This document shows, in pieces, positions 26,801 through 35,964 of a DNA stretch of 64,000 nt (position 1 is its first letter; each line of letters begins with the position of its first letter). The stretch comes from Limnoperna fortunei (Eukaryota > Mollusca > Bivalvia > Mytilida > Modiolidae). Where the stretch lies: the NCBI GenBank assembly GCA_944474755.1, contig OX104117.1, forward strand, positions 64,471,522 to 64,535,521, read 5' to 3'. The translations under genes were made by a program, and so were the position numbers. A model generated the notes under the pieces. It worked only from the letters and a program-made list of their open reading frames with translations, did no database searches and was not told the origin of the DNA.

Positions 26801-29800
26801 TATATTAAGGAAGTTTGATGTACTCAGTTTAGTATTGAGGACTTTATTGTAATCATTCAAATGCAGATGCATAAATACATAGATTATATCAGTTAGATTT
26901 TTAACGAATTCGATTGATATATGACAAAGTGTATTTTTTACTAGAAGATTACACCCCAAAAAACAGGATCTCAATTTGTTTTCCTAAAATTAAATGTTAT
27001 CACAGCTGCCACAACAAATCTTAAACTTTAAAAGCTAAATTGACTCTTGAATTTACACTTCGGTTCAGTTTAGGTGCATTTTGTCATAATATTTTAATAC
27101 AGATTTACAATAAATATCCAACAACTTCATTACTGAAACTGTCCGTATGTATAGGCAATTGTTTAAAATAAGTTATAGAATGTATCATTTAGGACCGCTG
27201 CAGCCAAACTCTTAACAAGAACGCTCGACGCAAAGGAAGGTTAAATGATCTTGTCTAATGCATGCACCCTCTGTTGTATTAGATAGCAAAAGTTACGAGA
27301 GCCCATTTACCGTTTGCCAATATCGATTTTTTTAATCGCATTACTATGTGTAGGTTTTTATCATATTAGTACAAGCCTTTTTGGTATATTTTGGAAAGCT
27401 GGTAGTCTTGATGCTAGTATCCAGTACAGGTTCACCTTAACTACAGGTATCTAAATCTGCGCGAGAAACTAAAACTATACAATGTGTTGAAAACCAGAAA
27501 TGTTAAATGGTTGTCGGAGTTCCATTAATGTTCATTTTCGTTGTATTCTACGAGAAATATTGAAATTGTCCCACAACGATATTACACTTACTGTACTTTT
27601 CAAAGTATATGTTGAAGACGGAAGCTCTTTAATGAATGTTGAATTGGAATATTTCTAACAATTGATTGTATTTTAACATTGGAGACCTTAAAAGGCATCT
27701 AAATGGTTGCCTCGGAAACAACGTCTAACGAAAATTTAGTATAAGCGTTTATTATGACATTAATTGTCCAGATTATGTTGTTAAAGGCTTGTACTCGAAA
27801 TCCAACTATTCAGACTTCATGTTGCGTTTTGGTTATAATATTATATTATATTAATATATATATTTAAATTTATGTAAATAGGTACACAGCATATCGTCAA
27901 CAAATGTGTTGATAAGGATACCAGAGAACCATTAGATGGCGCTAAATGTATATATGTGGGCAATGGTACAGGCCAACCAACGAAATGTGAAAGACAGGCT
28001 TGTAATGCTGAAGTGTAAGTTGATTTTCTGAAATATGGACATAATACACGTGTTTTAGTAGGTACCATAACCGGTGTTGTGAAATCACTTAAATGGATGA
28101 GTTTTGTTAATTTTGCTTTTTGTGTTAGAACTTGACCTGTATTTTGTTCCAGACATTGAAAGTTCGTTAACGCTTTAGAATTCCAAAATTTTGTTACGTG
28201 CGCCACAAATATTCAAGCTGCTTGCCCGTAAATATTCATTTCTTTTCATTTTGTCAGACGTTGATGTGTGTAATTTAATTAAAGTTGCTTCCTTGGATGC
28301 AGATTGCCCAAATTGGTCCGGTTTGGAGTAGATATATTAGTTATATAAAGTTGAGTTGTCCAGTTAGGATCGAAAATACAGTGTTCGACGCCGAACAGTA
28401 CCCTCAAAGACCCTAGCAGCCTCTACTTGTACCGACAATTACAAAGTCGACATTTCGGAAAGAAGTAAAACTTTCAAATCACAAACTCCTCGTTTAAAAC
28501 ACCATAAAGGATTGAAATTGTTCCTTTCGAATTCGAAATAAACAATGAGTACCAAATAGAACACAATAATTGTACCATCGCCTTCTTGACGATAATCCGA
28601 CAATTTAAAAAAACAAAAAAATCGGACATTAATATTTCGGCTCGAGTGCCAAGAATGAAAAAATATAATATTGTTATGTCTGAGTGAAGGATCAATCAAA
28701 ACATAGTTAAATAATAGGAAGTTGGCACTTACAGCCAGAACCGACTATTTCCTTTTATTAACACTTGAACGGACTATTAAATTTCAACCAATGGAGTAAT
28801 ACACGAAAGCTTTATTATCCATTTTGTTGGTCGAACGAAGTAAATATGAGTATTTAACAGAATTTTCATAACATTTTGATATTATTAAAGTATTTTTTCA
28901 TTTTTAGATACACATGGGCGATGGAATTGACATGGTCTGCATGTTCTGCCACATGTGGTGGTGGAATGCAGACACAGAATTACAGATGCGAACTGAATAC
29001 CCCAGACGGTAAATACATACCTGCTCAATTATCCAAGTGTGACCAACTCTCAGTACCCAACTTTACCAGGCCGTGTAACGATGAATCTTGTGGTTCATAT
29101 GAATGGGAATCAACAGATGAGTGGACGTTGTGTCCTGTTACCTGTGGGATCGAAGGATTTCAATTTGAAATTTTCCATTGTATGTTTGTGACAAAAGATG
29201 GCGAGAAAAACATTTCAGATGAGTATTTATGCAATAATCAATTAAAGCCTAACATATCCAGACCCTGCATATTGAAACCTTGTTTGGAACAATGGTACCA
29301 GTGGGGTTTCAACCATGAGTGGACACAGTGTTCGGAATCTTGTGGTGATAACGGTGTACAATATCCAATTTTTTTCTGCGAACAAACTGATTCACATGGC
29401 TTCTCTGACATTGTAAATATACGAATGTGCGATAATCTTTATCCACCAGACAATATTACAAAGCCATGTAATCGCGAAAGTTGCGTATTAGAATGGTTTC
29501 AATGGCATTACGGTGAATGGAAAGAATGTTCTGTACAATGTGGAAACTTGGGAATTCAGACTAGAGACTATCGTTGCGAAAGAGCGTATTCGAATTCCAC
29601 AACAGAAGTTGTAAACATTTACATGTGTGATGATTTAGAGAAACCAGTACATAGAAAAGATTGTTCTGGTCCGCCATGTAAATACAGTACATTCCGATTA
29701 AGCTATACCTCAGAGTGGGAAGAATGTACAACATCGTGTGGGGAAATGGGCATCCAAACTCAGAAATCGGTGTGCCAAGAGGTTATGCCAAATGGCACTG

Positions 29801-31732
29801 TTGCCGACGCTTCTATATATATGTGTGACGATTTAGTGTCACTAAGTGAAATAAGACCGTGTAATAGATTTCCTTGCACGAAATTTGCATGGACACCCGC
29901 TCCTTTCTGGACAAATTGCACGGCAGCATGTGGTGATGACGGACTAATGTACCAAATGCATTACTGTGAAGAAGTATCACCAGATGGCAGCACACAGTTT
30001 GTACATTATGAACAATGTGCAACGATAGAAATGCCATTCGTTACGAAAGAGTGTAACAGATGGCCATGTATACAAGAATGGAATGCAGGACCGTGGTCTG
30101 AGGTAGAAAAATTCAGACATTTGTTTTCGGTTTAGGAACATTGCTTCAATTAAAGTTTACTATTTTAATTTTTTTTTATAAACATAAAATGTTCTCATTC
30201 CCCTATCATTAAGCTGAAGAACATTTTCTTAATATGTTGTTTAATTTGCGGTATTTGTCGCCATATTACTCAAATTTCTCACGTCAAACTAATATTGATA
30301 TGCAGATGGTCTGAGCTGGATTTTATATATTGCGGAATTTTGGTGGCAAAAGCTCTAAAACAATTTTGGGGGTTTTTTTTGCTTTGCTATATTTTGGGTT
30401 TCAGCGCCTCTAATTTGTTCTTTTAAATGAGTCTAGCGGTTAAAATTATTCAACCTTGGTATCTTCAATATTAATTTGAAATTGTGCTATTTTTTATTAT
30501 GGAAGGACTCAATTTCATACGACTAATAAACATTATTTAATTAAATAATGTCTTTTTAATTAAGAGTAAAGTTAGGCAATTTTGACATTTATACATTAGA
30601 CATGTCCGATTAGTTTAATAATTCTTAAATCTTGACGGATAGTTTTTTGTTTGCGGTAATCTTTAATATTTCGTTGCTTTACAATTTGATATTTCTTGAC
30701 ATTTATCTGTCTCACGTTCCAATTGCACGTCAATTTGAAACGTCAGAGAATTTAAATTTAATCCAGCTAACTACTGATGGTAACATGTGGTAATTTGCAA
30801 ATCGAGTGCTTACATATAGTGAATACTGGATTCTGTCCAACATTTCAAACAGAATAAATTTGTAGAAACTGATTGGCAGATTTTTTTCTCTGTGTTTTAA
30901 TTGAGTAAAGAGGTCTTGAACGACCGACACAGATGAGACTATAATAAATTTAGAAACCTATGCTAGGTTGATTAAATTGATAAAAGATGTCTTTGTTTCG
31001 GTAAACTTTCCACGACTCTTCGCTATATTAAATTATTCTACAATGAGGAGGAGGAAATTTGTGGTTGAAAAAATTGCTAAACATCTGTTTACTTCCAGTT
31101 ATGTAATAAATTAAGCTGACATAGTGAAATAAAATGCGATTTTTATTCCATGCATGTACTTTTAACGCCGTCAAATAGCATATGTAAACATACCATTTTC
31201 CGTTTATTATTTTAATTATTAAATTTAGTGGGTCTTTTTATTTGTTTTAAACAGAATGAATCGTAAGTACGCTTTGCGAATATATGATGATTGGTATTTG
31301 CTACAATTTAAATATTTAGTTTTCATGGTAAGAGCAATACGTTTTTTCATAAAATAAAAAGATATAAACTATGGCTGTTGGTCTCTGTGGTATGGGGGTC
31401 AGAACTATGTTTCTAGTTAATATATTGTAGGCACAGCAAGGTAAGAACTTTTAAAAGTAGTTTGATTGATGCACAACACGGCTTGGGGCTAGAAAATGTC
31501 GTTGTATTTCTAAAGCAGACATTTCTAGAACTAAAATTTCAAGCCCAGCAACCCTAACGAAAAACCTTGAAACTAAGCACAGCGTCTTTAAAACTTTATT
31601 TTTTAACAGAATGTCTTCACTTACTATTTATCATGCAGTCCAGAAAACAGACATGTATTAACGGTTAATTACCAGTATCATTTGTTTACACCAAAATGCT
31701 TCTCTTTCTAACCATGATAAGTCATAAACGGG

Positions 31733-31804
<72 letters not shown>

Positions 31805-32960
31805 TATTGAGCATAAATGAGCCGTTGAAGCAATTAATCAAAGAAATGTCAAACGATTTTCATTACTTGAATTACCATTAATTTTACTCTTTTGACTGTT
31901 CTATTTTTCAGTGTTCCGTAACTTGCGGTCAGGGTACTTTATACAGAAATGTCTTTTGTGCTGATCCATCCAAAACAAGTGATGATTATCTGTGTCCTGA
32001 ATCATCACCTGAAAACATCTCCTCGTGTCAGATGGAATCGTGTCCATTAGGTAAGGTACAAATGTACAGTAAATAAAACTAATCAAAGAGACATAAGTTC
32101 ACCAGGATATCAGTAGTGGGTAATGTGTTTAACTCGTAAATGACTGACAATTTACAATCAGACTGTAAAAGCAAATGAAATATTGTTCGATCATCTTGAT
32201 CCTTAGAAAGCAATGACCATATACTGTACAATGTATGTCATTAGCAGTGTAATCATAACTTTTATTGCCCCTTAGTTTTCACAGTAGAATCCTCGTGGCG
32301 TGTTAACTGTTGTTACAGAATCAAAGGTCATTTTGTATCAATACGACAAATGACTAGTTAATCCACGGATGAGACAAATATTCAAAATATGAAGGACACA
32401 ATCTATCAACAGAGGCTTGACGTATTGAAATCAAAAACTCCTAACACAATAACTTAAAGTATTAAAATCAAGAACTCCTAACGCAAGAACTTAAAGTATT
32501 GAAATAAAAATCTCCTAACACAACCGGTGCAAAACTATTTCGTCGTGAGATCCAAATACATAAAACAACTGGTGGAGAGCAGACGTATTTTAATTCACTG
32601 AATTTTCAGTGATGCTCAACAATCTTTAAACCATAAGACTAATGATAGGATCTTAATATATTTAGTAATTTGTAGTTTTCGGTAGCACCATATAGTATAA
32701 TTTAACATCTAATCAATCTAAGATTAATGCTGTAGTTTAAAAATTCAATATTTACATTCATCTGAAGTGAAATGTAATAGTTTTATAAAAGAGTTATTGA
32801 CGAGAAAAACAGTCAACTATATAACTTATTTTAACTTTCAGGTGATGAAGAGAAATGTGAGGATATACTTCATGTATGTGGGAGAACAGCTTCTAAACGG
32901 AGATGTGCTTATAAAGGCTTCAAAGAAAGATGTTGTGCTTCTTGTGCACGATTTCAATAA
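5818..32960 (+). CDS. ADAMTS-family secreted metalloprotease with nine TSP1 repeats and a PLAC domain
   Basis: This is an extracellular zinc endopeptidase, assembled by eye from 23 exons: 5818-5853, 7883-7910, 8959-9278, 11693-11795, 13632-13789, 14744-14827, 16416-16557, 17813-17918, 18687-18830, 20414-20546, 20897-21007, 21949-22094, 22244-22307, 22825-22933, 23343-23479, 23691-23817, 25278-25367, 25836-25999, 26316-26454, 27882-28014, 28908-30102, 31912-32050, 32842-32960. All introns are GT-AG, phases match, and the product is 1308 residues. In order it has a signal peptide (1-~20), propeptide (~22-177) ending in furin site RHRR (174-177), reprolysin domain (~183-385) with HEIAHVIGVYHD (321-332) and Met-turn M348, disintegrin-like region (~390-470), TSR1 (476-525), Cys-rich region (526-~625), spacer (~635-760), TSR2-TSR9 (764-~1265) and PLAC (1275-1304, six Cys). 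Motifs such as [13 protein letters not shown] and [10 protein letters not shown] recall ADAMTS2/3/14, which remove procollagen N-propeptides; substrate here is inference. The start ATG has A at -3. Odd points are HEIAH instead of the usual HExGH, and an expanded TSR array. The paralogue is not assigned. Confidence 0.93.
7883..7910 (+). CDS. ADAMTS exon 2: signal peptide end
   Basis: A 28-nt micro-exon between TTTTTTAG and GTAAGA. It encodes SFSVLKSCQ plus one base of Gly22. It joins in frame to exon 3. An alternative acceptor at 7892 is less good because it breaks the phase. Confidence 0.75.
8959..9278 (+). CDS. ADAMTS exon 3: propeptide
   Basis: Residues 22-128. Contains the C-x-Y-Q-G-x-V-I-G pattern and a following AAVSI stretch typical of reprolysin (M12B) propeptides. 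Acceptor TTCTTTCAG, donor GTACGT. Confidence 0.88.
9371..9384. repeat. Target-site duplication, left copy
   Basis: TTATTTACCGAAAT (14 bp) is repeated exactly at 10878-10891, bracketing the Penelope-like element. Together they mark the insertion boundaries. Confidence 0.85.
9385..9785 (-). repeat. Left arm of fold-back (inverted partial copy)
   Basis: Reverse complement of 10398-10802 with few differences, mainly the length of the G/C homopolymer (near 9517 and 10661). The near identity suggests both arms arose in one insertion event. Confidence 0.9.
9786..10567 (+). pseudogene. Penelope-like polyprotein fragment with GIY-YIG endonuclease
   Basis: About 260 codons remain open. The N-terminal part matches the region after the reverse-transcriptase palm ([12 protein letters not shown], then [12 protein letters not shown]). 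It is followed by a Cys cluster [10 protein letters not shown] and then the GIY-YIG nuclease: GIY at 10292-10300, YVGET from 10325, an Arg in the helix YERMQNH, a His-containing HFNQQDH segment, and a terminal GLN motif at the family's usual end. The formal ATG at 9761 lies inside the inverted arm, so the true start is missing and the open frame is a truncated remnant. The first codons contain two near-identical ~29-bp direct repeats (TCAAAGAAAATACCAAA). Confidence 0.85.
10398..10802 (+). repeat. Right arm of fold-back
   Basis: Partner of 9385-9785. It covers the end of the endonuclease coding region and most of the 3' untranslated part, including a long C run and a (GTT)n run. Confidence 0.9.
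10804..10842 (+). ncRNA. Hammerhead-like fold at the 3' end of the Penelope-like element (degenerate?)
   Basis: GCC (10804-10806) can pair with GGC (10840-10842), enclosing a GACG/CGTC hairpin (10816-10819 with 10828-10831) followed directly by GAAAC (10832-10836). That is the layout of stem II plus the GAAA half of a hammerhead core. The other half, expected as CTGANGA, reads CTTGAATAAA, so activity is doubtful. Hammerhead motifs are known in Penelope-like elements; here the assignment is inference. Confidence 0.35.
10878..10891. repeat. Target-site duplication, right copy
   Basis: Exact 14-bp match to 9371-9384. An (AAAAT)n tract follows it (10890-10910). Confidence 0.85.
11693..11795 (+). 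CDS. ADAMTS exon 4: propeptide
   Basis: Residues 129-162 plus one base. [16 protein letters not shown] matches the reprolysin propeptide strand pattern, and the propeptide Cys is C159. Donor GTATGT. Confidence 0.88.
12680..12815 (-). mobile_element. tRNA-derived SINE, 5'-truncated (copy 1)
   Basis: Antisense copy of the SINE tail: CACTTTCAGCAATTTTTCAGC, a GGAGGAAGCCGGAGTACCCGG block, CCCCGACCTTCGGTAGGAAAAC. Lies in ADAMTS intron 4. The tRNA-like head is missing. Confidence 0.75.
13632..13789 (+). CDS. ADAMTS exon 5: furin site and start of catalytic domain
   Basis: Residues 163-215. RHRR (174-177) is a proprotein-convertase site, followed by [16 protein letters not shown], the first strand of the reprolysin domain. 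Donor GTAAGT. Confidence 0.92.
14744..14827 (+). CDS. ADAMTS exon 6: catalytic domain
   Basis: Residues 216-243 ([20 protein letters not shown]...). It corresponds to the helix and strand pair in reprolysins that usually reads VNxIYxxxSLxxxIxVVI. Phase 0 at both ends. Confidence 0.9.
15529..15935 (+). repeat. Dispersed repeat family A, copy 3 (longest)
   Basis: Starts with a short (TTGA)n tract (15529-15552), then ACGTCCAGCGAGCAGTATTT, GGGTATGGGCAGGGG, TTTTGTAGCGACTT, AAAAGGGGTCTTAAAG, GGAGTGTGGCACTCTCC, GTGTTATGACCTGTCAACCC, CATCCGCCACC, GTGGGTCGAAC and GTGAACCCTC. It provides the fullest view of the family, about 400 bp. Lies in ADAMTS intron 6. Confidence 0.7.
16416..16557 (+). CDS. ADAMTS exon 7: catalytic domain
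   Basis: Residues 244-290 plus one base. [16 protein letters not shown] is the conserved strand upstream of the active site (HD-A-L/V-L-T family pattern). Donor GTAAAA is weaker than the others. Confidence 0.92.
17813..17918 (+). CDS. ADAMTS exon 8: catalytic domain, first half of zinc site
   Basis: Residues 291-325 plus two bases. [20 protein letters not shown] is followed by HEIAH (321-325), giving zinc ligands H321 and H325 and catalytic E322. Residue 324 is Ala, where most family members have Gly. The zinc motif is split by the intron after HEIAHV. Confidence 0.94.
18687..18830 (+). CDS. ADAMTS exon 9: second half of zinc site and Met-turn
   Basis: Residues 326-373 plus two bases. Completes [13 protein letters not shown] (third ligand H331, D332) and supplies the Met-turn (YSMMASM, M348), then WSRCS. 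All catalytic elements are present, so the protease is predicted active. Confidence 0.94.
20414..20546 (+). CDS. ADAMTS exon 10: end of catalytic domain and disintegrin-like region
   Basis: Residues 374-418. YLTCLNNNP, then [15 protein letters not shown], which fits the family's disintegrin-like start (DxQCRxxFG). Confidence 0.92.
20897..21007 (+). CDS. ADAMTS exon 11: disintegrin-like region
   Basis: Residues 419-455. [11 protein letters not shown], then [19 protein letters not shown], which resembles the ADAMTS2/3/14 group's CKTKxGPPLDGT segment. Confidence 0.92.
21110..21240 (-). repeat. Dispersed repeat family A, diverged copy 4
   Basis: Reverse-strand match to part of the family: TTTTGCATGATAAAGAGCCC, TTTTATAGATTTCGA, CGCTACAATTTCCAC, CTACCCAACATG. 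Lies in ADAMTS intron 11. Confidence 0.55.
21949..22094 (+). CDS. ADAMTS exon 12: end of disintegrin-like region and start of TSR1
   Basis: Residues 456-503 plus two bases. WCFDGKCV, then [14 protein letters not shown]: the three spaced Trp of a TSP1 repeat (W476, W479, W482), with WxxW C-mannosylation spacing. The O-fucose site is lost (Asp where Ser/Thr is needed). Confidence 0.94.
22244..22307 (+). CDS. ADAMTS exon 13: end of TSR1
   Basis: Residues 504-525. [19 protein letters not shown] closes TSR1. 64-nt exon, donor GTAAGT. Confidence 0.92.
22825..22933 (+). CDS. ADAMTS exon 14: Cys-rich domain
   Basis: Residues 526-561 plus one base. [17 protein letters not shown] then WLPY matches the family pattern R-xx-QC-xx-xN-xx-P-xxG. 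Confidence 0.92.
23343..23479 (+). CDS. ADAMTS exon 15: Cys-rich domain
   Basis: Residues 562-607. CKLTC, then LEDGTPC and ICVKGECW, the conserved DGTxC and ICVxGxC signatures of ADAMTS Cys-rich domains. Confidence 0.93.
23691..23817 (+). CDS. ADAMTS exon 16: end of Cys-rich domain, start of spacer
   Basis: Residues 608-649 plus one base. KVGCDGQM and [18 protein letters not shown] are hallmark ADAMTS sequences (VGCD, DxCGVCxGNxSxC). Confidence 0.95.
24000..25277. other. Intron 16, no feature recognised
   Basis: Long AT-rich intron sequence. I see no repeat family or coding potential that I could support. Confidence 0.5.
25278..25367 (+). CDS. ADAMTS exon 17: spacer
   Basis: Residues 650-679 plus one base. 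[16 protein letters not shown] fits the spacer strand (V-xIPAGAR-xIxIQE). TSHFLA, completed in exon 18, resembles the ADAMTS2/3/14 TSHHLA. Confidence 0.92.
25836..25999 (+). CDS. ADAMTS exon 18: spacer
   Basis: Residues 680-734. [10 protein letters not shown], then [11 protein letters not shown] and [11 protein letters not shown], typical spacer strands. The donor GTACTA is unusual, but the reading frame stays consistent. Confidence 0.9.
26316..26454 (+). CDS. ADAMTS exon 19: end of spacer, start of TSR2
   Basis: Residues 735-780 plus one base. [18 protein letters not shown] starts TSR2 at about residue 764, with an intact CSVTCG O-fucosylation motif. Confidence 0.93.
27882..28014 (+). CDS. 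ADAMTS exon 20: TSR2
   Basis: Residues 781-824 plus two bases. Carries the remaining Cys of TSR2, ending [10 protein letters not shown]. Confidence 0.9.
28908..30102 (+). CDS. ADAMTS exon 21: TSR3 to TSR8 and start of TSR9
   Basis: A single 1195-bp exon (residues 825-1223), about eight times longer than its neighbours. It encodes six complete TSP1 repeats starting near residues 826, 889, 949, 1012, 1073 and 1133, then the start of TSR9 (WNAGPWSE). The core cysteines read CSATCG, CPVTCG, CSESCG, CSVQCG, CTTSCG and CTAACG. The reading frame continues into the intron to a stop at 30133-30135, but the donor GAG|GTAGAA at 30103 splices TSR9 cleanly to exon 22. Confidence 0.94.
31733..31803. repeat. 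(AAT)n microsatellite
   Basis: About 23 copies of AAT in ADAMTS intron 21, 109 bp before the exon 22 acceptor. Confidence 0.97.
31912..32050 (+). CDS. ADAMTS exon 22: TSR9
   Basis: Residues 1224-1269 plus one base. [13 protein letters not shown] completes TSR9, with closing cysteines CQMESCPL. Acceptor CTATTTTTCAG, donor GTAAGG. Confidence 0.93.
32842..32960 (+). CDS. ADAMTS exon 23: PLAC domain and stop
   Basis: Residues 1270-1308 and TAA (32958-32960). Six Cys spaced as in PLAC (protease and lacunin) domains: [24 protein letters not shown]. This C-terminal domain is found in ADAMTS2/3/14, 6, 10, 12, 16-19 and papilin. Confidence 0.94.
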
Positions 32961-33005
32961 AATAGTTACTATCTAAACATGCCGATTATGCTAGCATGTA
33001 AGAGC

Positions 33006-33011
33006 AATAAA
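33006..33011 (+). terminator. Candidate polyadenylation signal of the ADAMTS gene
   Basis: AATAAA, 46 bp after the stop codon. Other AATAAA sites lie further downstream (for example near 33752), so the 3' end may vary. Confidence 0.55.
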
Positions 33012-34432
33012 ATTAATAATTACTGGTATTAATTTTTGCTATGCAAAGACAATGTTGTTTTTGAGTATAATTTATTGTTTACGCAGTCCGATGTGTAATA
33101 TGTTGACTTAGTCAGGACATGCATATGTTTCGTCTCAACCAGCTAACTTTAAGAACTTTTTATGCTGTAAATTAATGATTGAAGGTCTATGGACTCCTAT
33201 TTGTTGATATACAACAATGGTTTAGAAAGACCGTGCAGAATCTGAAAAATGTCACTTGATAAAAATAATAATTCATAATTTATCCTTAAAGGCTATGATT
33301 TTGATGTCAGAGCGCAAAGTAAGTTAAACTCGTCGTCAGAAAACCGAGTAGGACTGTTATATCATTGTCCTCGTAGGACAAAGATTACAACAGTGAGCTC
33401 TTAGAGCTGGTAGTGTTTAGAGATAATGTGAAGGGTATTAGGAAATGGTCGTTTACACTGTAAATAAATTAAAAACATCTTATATTATGACAAAATATGA
33501 TTTATTGATTTAGCAATCCAGTAGTTCTTTAACGGATTTATACATACCAACACAAGGCATATATTTTCATAAAATTGTGCTAACTTTAGAGATTTGTTAT
33601 TCTTTATCAAAAATTTCAAGCTGTTGTCATTTGATGCAATTTAATTTGTGTTTTTATTGAGTTATCTTGTATTAACTACAGTTACCTTGATACTGTGTTT
33701 CTATGTCTTGTATTTTGTTGTTGAGTAGCCTATTATTTTTCATAGATTGTATAATAAATATTTGATACAAAAACCGTATCAAACAGTTTAAATTCTTCAG
33801 AATTATCGACTCGTCGTATGTGTATTGAAACAAGTTTAGGTACAAAATTCCACAACATAGATATGATTAGTATAATTAATTGAATCTTACATCCAATACA
33901 TTACTCGTGTTTACTTTTACAGCAAAACAAACAATATATTGCGGTATTATTGACATGGCAATTGATTACCAGTTGAAAACGCTTAATATTTCTACGCCTA
34001 TGAGAAATCGTCATCAGTTTCTGTTCACTGCTTTGCAACATGTCTCATGTCCATTATGTCTTACTTGTTTCTGAAAAGTGTGGGGTATACGTCCTTTCGT
34101 CTGTTGTACTATGTTTATCCGCCACCGGTATCCTCTTACACCACAGAATGGAATTTAATGAAACTTTCTCAGAATTTTAGTCAAATATTGTCATTGTGGA
34201 ACTGACATTCTACATTTTTATGGGAATGATATGTCGGGATTCGCATGACAAAATATGGACTTTGAGGGTATCTATCTTTTATCCGCAAACTGAAACTTTC
34301 ACAGAATCTTTGTCGTCTTCTTCATGTGGTATACAGTTATCCATTCACTGTCAAGTATTCGGATGATTATTACTTGTCGCGCATGGTGGATAAAATTTCA
34401 ATAATCCAATTTAACAAAATTAACAAAAGTGC
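33012..34432. other. Intergenic, nothing recognised
   Basis: AT-rich spacer between the two convergent genes. No repeat or coding signal I can support. Confidence 0.5.
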
Positions 34433-34613
34433 TAGAGAAATATAGGATCTAACACCGGTGGGAGGGCAAGACGGGAAAATCTCAGACACACAATTGATAA
34501 GATTTCTGGTCTCCAACGAAGCTCTGCCGAGTTGGAGACCAAAAGAAATCTTTAACGCGGATGTCTGAGATTTTCCCGTCTTGCCCAACCACCGGTGTTT
34601 GATTCTATTTCTC
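34433..34613. mobile_element. Fold-back MITE-like element
   Basis: Nearly full-length palindrome of about 180 bp. Left GAGAAATATAGGATCTAACA then CCGGTGG and GGGCAAGACGGGAAAATCTC; right the complements, ending in GATTCTATTTCTC. The centre carries GGTCTCCAAC...GTTGGAGACC around GAAGCTCTGCCGAG. A partial relative (GAGATATATAGGATCTTACA and TTTCTCACTAAT) lies at about 34900-34965. Confidence 0.75.
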
Positions 34614-35126
34614 ACTAATTCGTTAAAAAAAATCCGGTTCTGTTGGAAGATGGCAACAAATAGAGTTATCTACCCTGAACACATGTTGCGTCACCGTGTT
34701 TGTTTTGATGTTTACCGCTATCATATTGCATAAATTGGGTCATGGAAGCTCAGATATGTTGTTTTCATGTTAATATTTAATAAGGCATAGTAATCTAACA
34801 CAACTAAAGCAAATATTTTATAATTTTTATTGCTTAACCGACAGTTGACGTCACAATACATTTTTTCGGGAAAAGGAGCGTGAAATTCTTATCTCACCCA
34901 CGGGTTGAGATATATAGGATCTTACATTCGTACGAGTGGATTATCGGATTTCTCACTAATGAGACAGCGTGGTACCTATTTTTAGCCGGTTGAGATATCC
35001 TTCGGAGTTGTTGTAAAAGTAGATCATAATAGATTGTTAAACATGTCTGTTACACTGGAAGTATTATGGTAGCGGTTACAGATATATCTAGCTGATTTTA
35101 TTTTTGTGTTTGAAGTTTTAAGATTT

Positions 35127-35530
35127 CTAGGAAGCAAGACTTTTATTTGCATTCGTAATATTGTTCGTGTGTTGATTACATTTTAGATCAGATTGTAAGG
35201 TTATACCGAGATATTTGGCTGAGGAGGCAGATTCCAAAGTATGGTTATGCAACATATAATTATGTTTGACAGGTCTTTTCTTGTTGTAATTGTAAGGACT
35301 GGGCATCAGCAAGTCACTTTCCCACCTGGTGACAGCATCCATGTCAGATTGGAGACTATAACAATCTTTTTGAGATTTGATAGTGTTGTATATGATGCTG
35401 TCGTCGGCGAACATTCTGAGTTGGCTGGATTTTAGGTATCCTGGTAAATCATTAATAGAACTGGTCCCAGAAGTGTTACTTGTTGTACCCAGAGGTGACA
35501 GGGAAAATGTCGGATGACTCTCTATCCAGA
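35127..35530 (-). pseudogene. LINE reverse-transcriptase fragment (decayed)
   Basis: On the minus strand the frame from 35414 to 35127 reads MFADDSIIY, with the FADD catalytic box, then SAKYLGITLQSDLKCNQH, the typical downstream palm/thumb motif of Jockey/CR1-type non-LTR retrotransposons. Upstream of FADD (to about 35530) the INDLP-like segment and the SG-x-Q-x-x-x-LGP-like segment are in shifted frames with stops, so the copy is a truncated, frameshifted fossil. No endonuclease or 3' end is visible. Confidence 0.75.
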
Positions 35531-35873
35531 ACTACTGTTTGTATTCAATTTGACAGAAAAGCTGAAATCCAGTTAAAAGGGTTTTTTTCATGCCATAATA
35601 ATGGAATTATATTAGATCATTATATTTTTTATGAAGTTGAACGCCGTCTTAAGCAATTGTCTAGTATGTCTAGTTACTAGTATGTCATGGCTTTAAAGGG
35701 AATGACGCTCCAAGTATTCATAGGCACGTGATCATTATTATATGACTAAATTAACCACATGGCCACTGAGGCTCTAAGAGCAGTATAAACCAAAAGTAAA
35801 CAAACAGTACCTTATAACCATCTAAGGATAAATTTAGATATATCAAAACTTCGTATATCTGTAGATAAATAAA

Positions 35874-35879
35874 TTTATT
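35874..35879 (-). terminator. Candidate polyadenylation signal for the claudin-like gene
   Basis: AATAAA on the minus strand, about 86 bp downstream of the stop codon at 35965-35967. Confidence 0.5.
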
Positions 35880-35964
35880 GTGATAATTACGTGAGATCAA
35901 AAGATATGTGATGTAAAATAATGCATACGTGCAAAAATACAAAAGAAGAAGTAAAACGTTAGTG

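Noticed and set aside
28439..28699. Two overlapping minus-strand open frames in ADAMTS intron 20
   Set aside because: Different frames open over the same AT-rich sequence; no motif, likely chance.
30103..30135. Extension of the TSP1-rich exon to the in-frame stop as the true C-terminus
   Set aside because: The donor at 30103 splices TSR9 in phase to 31912, which supplies the missing TSP1 cysteines, and then to a PLAC domain.
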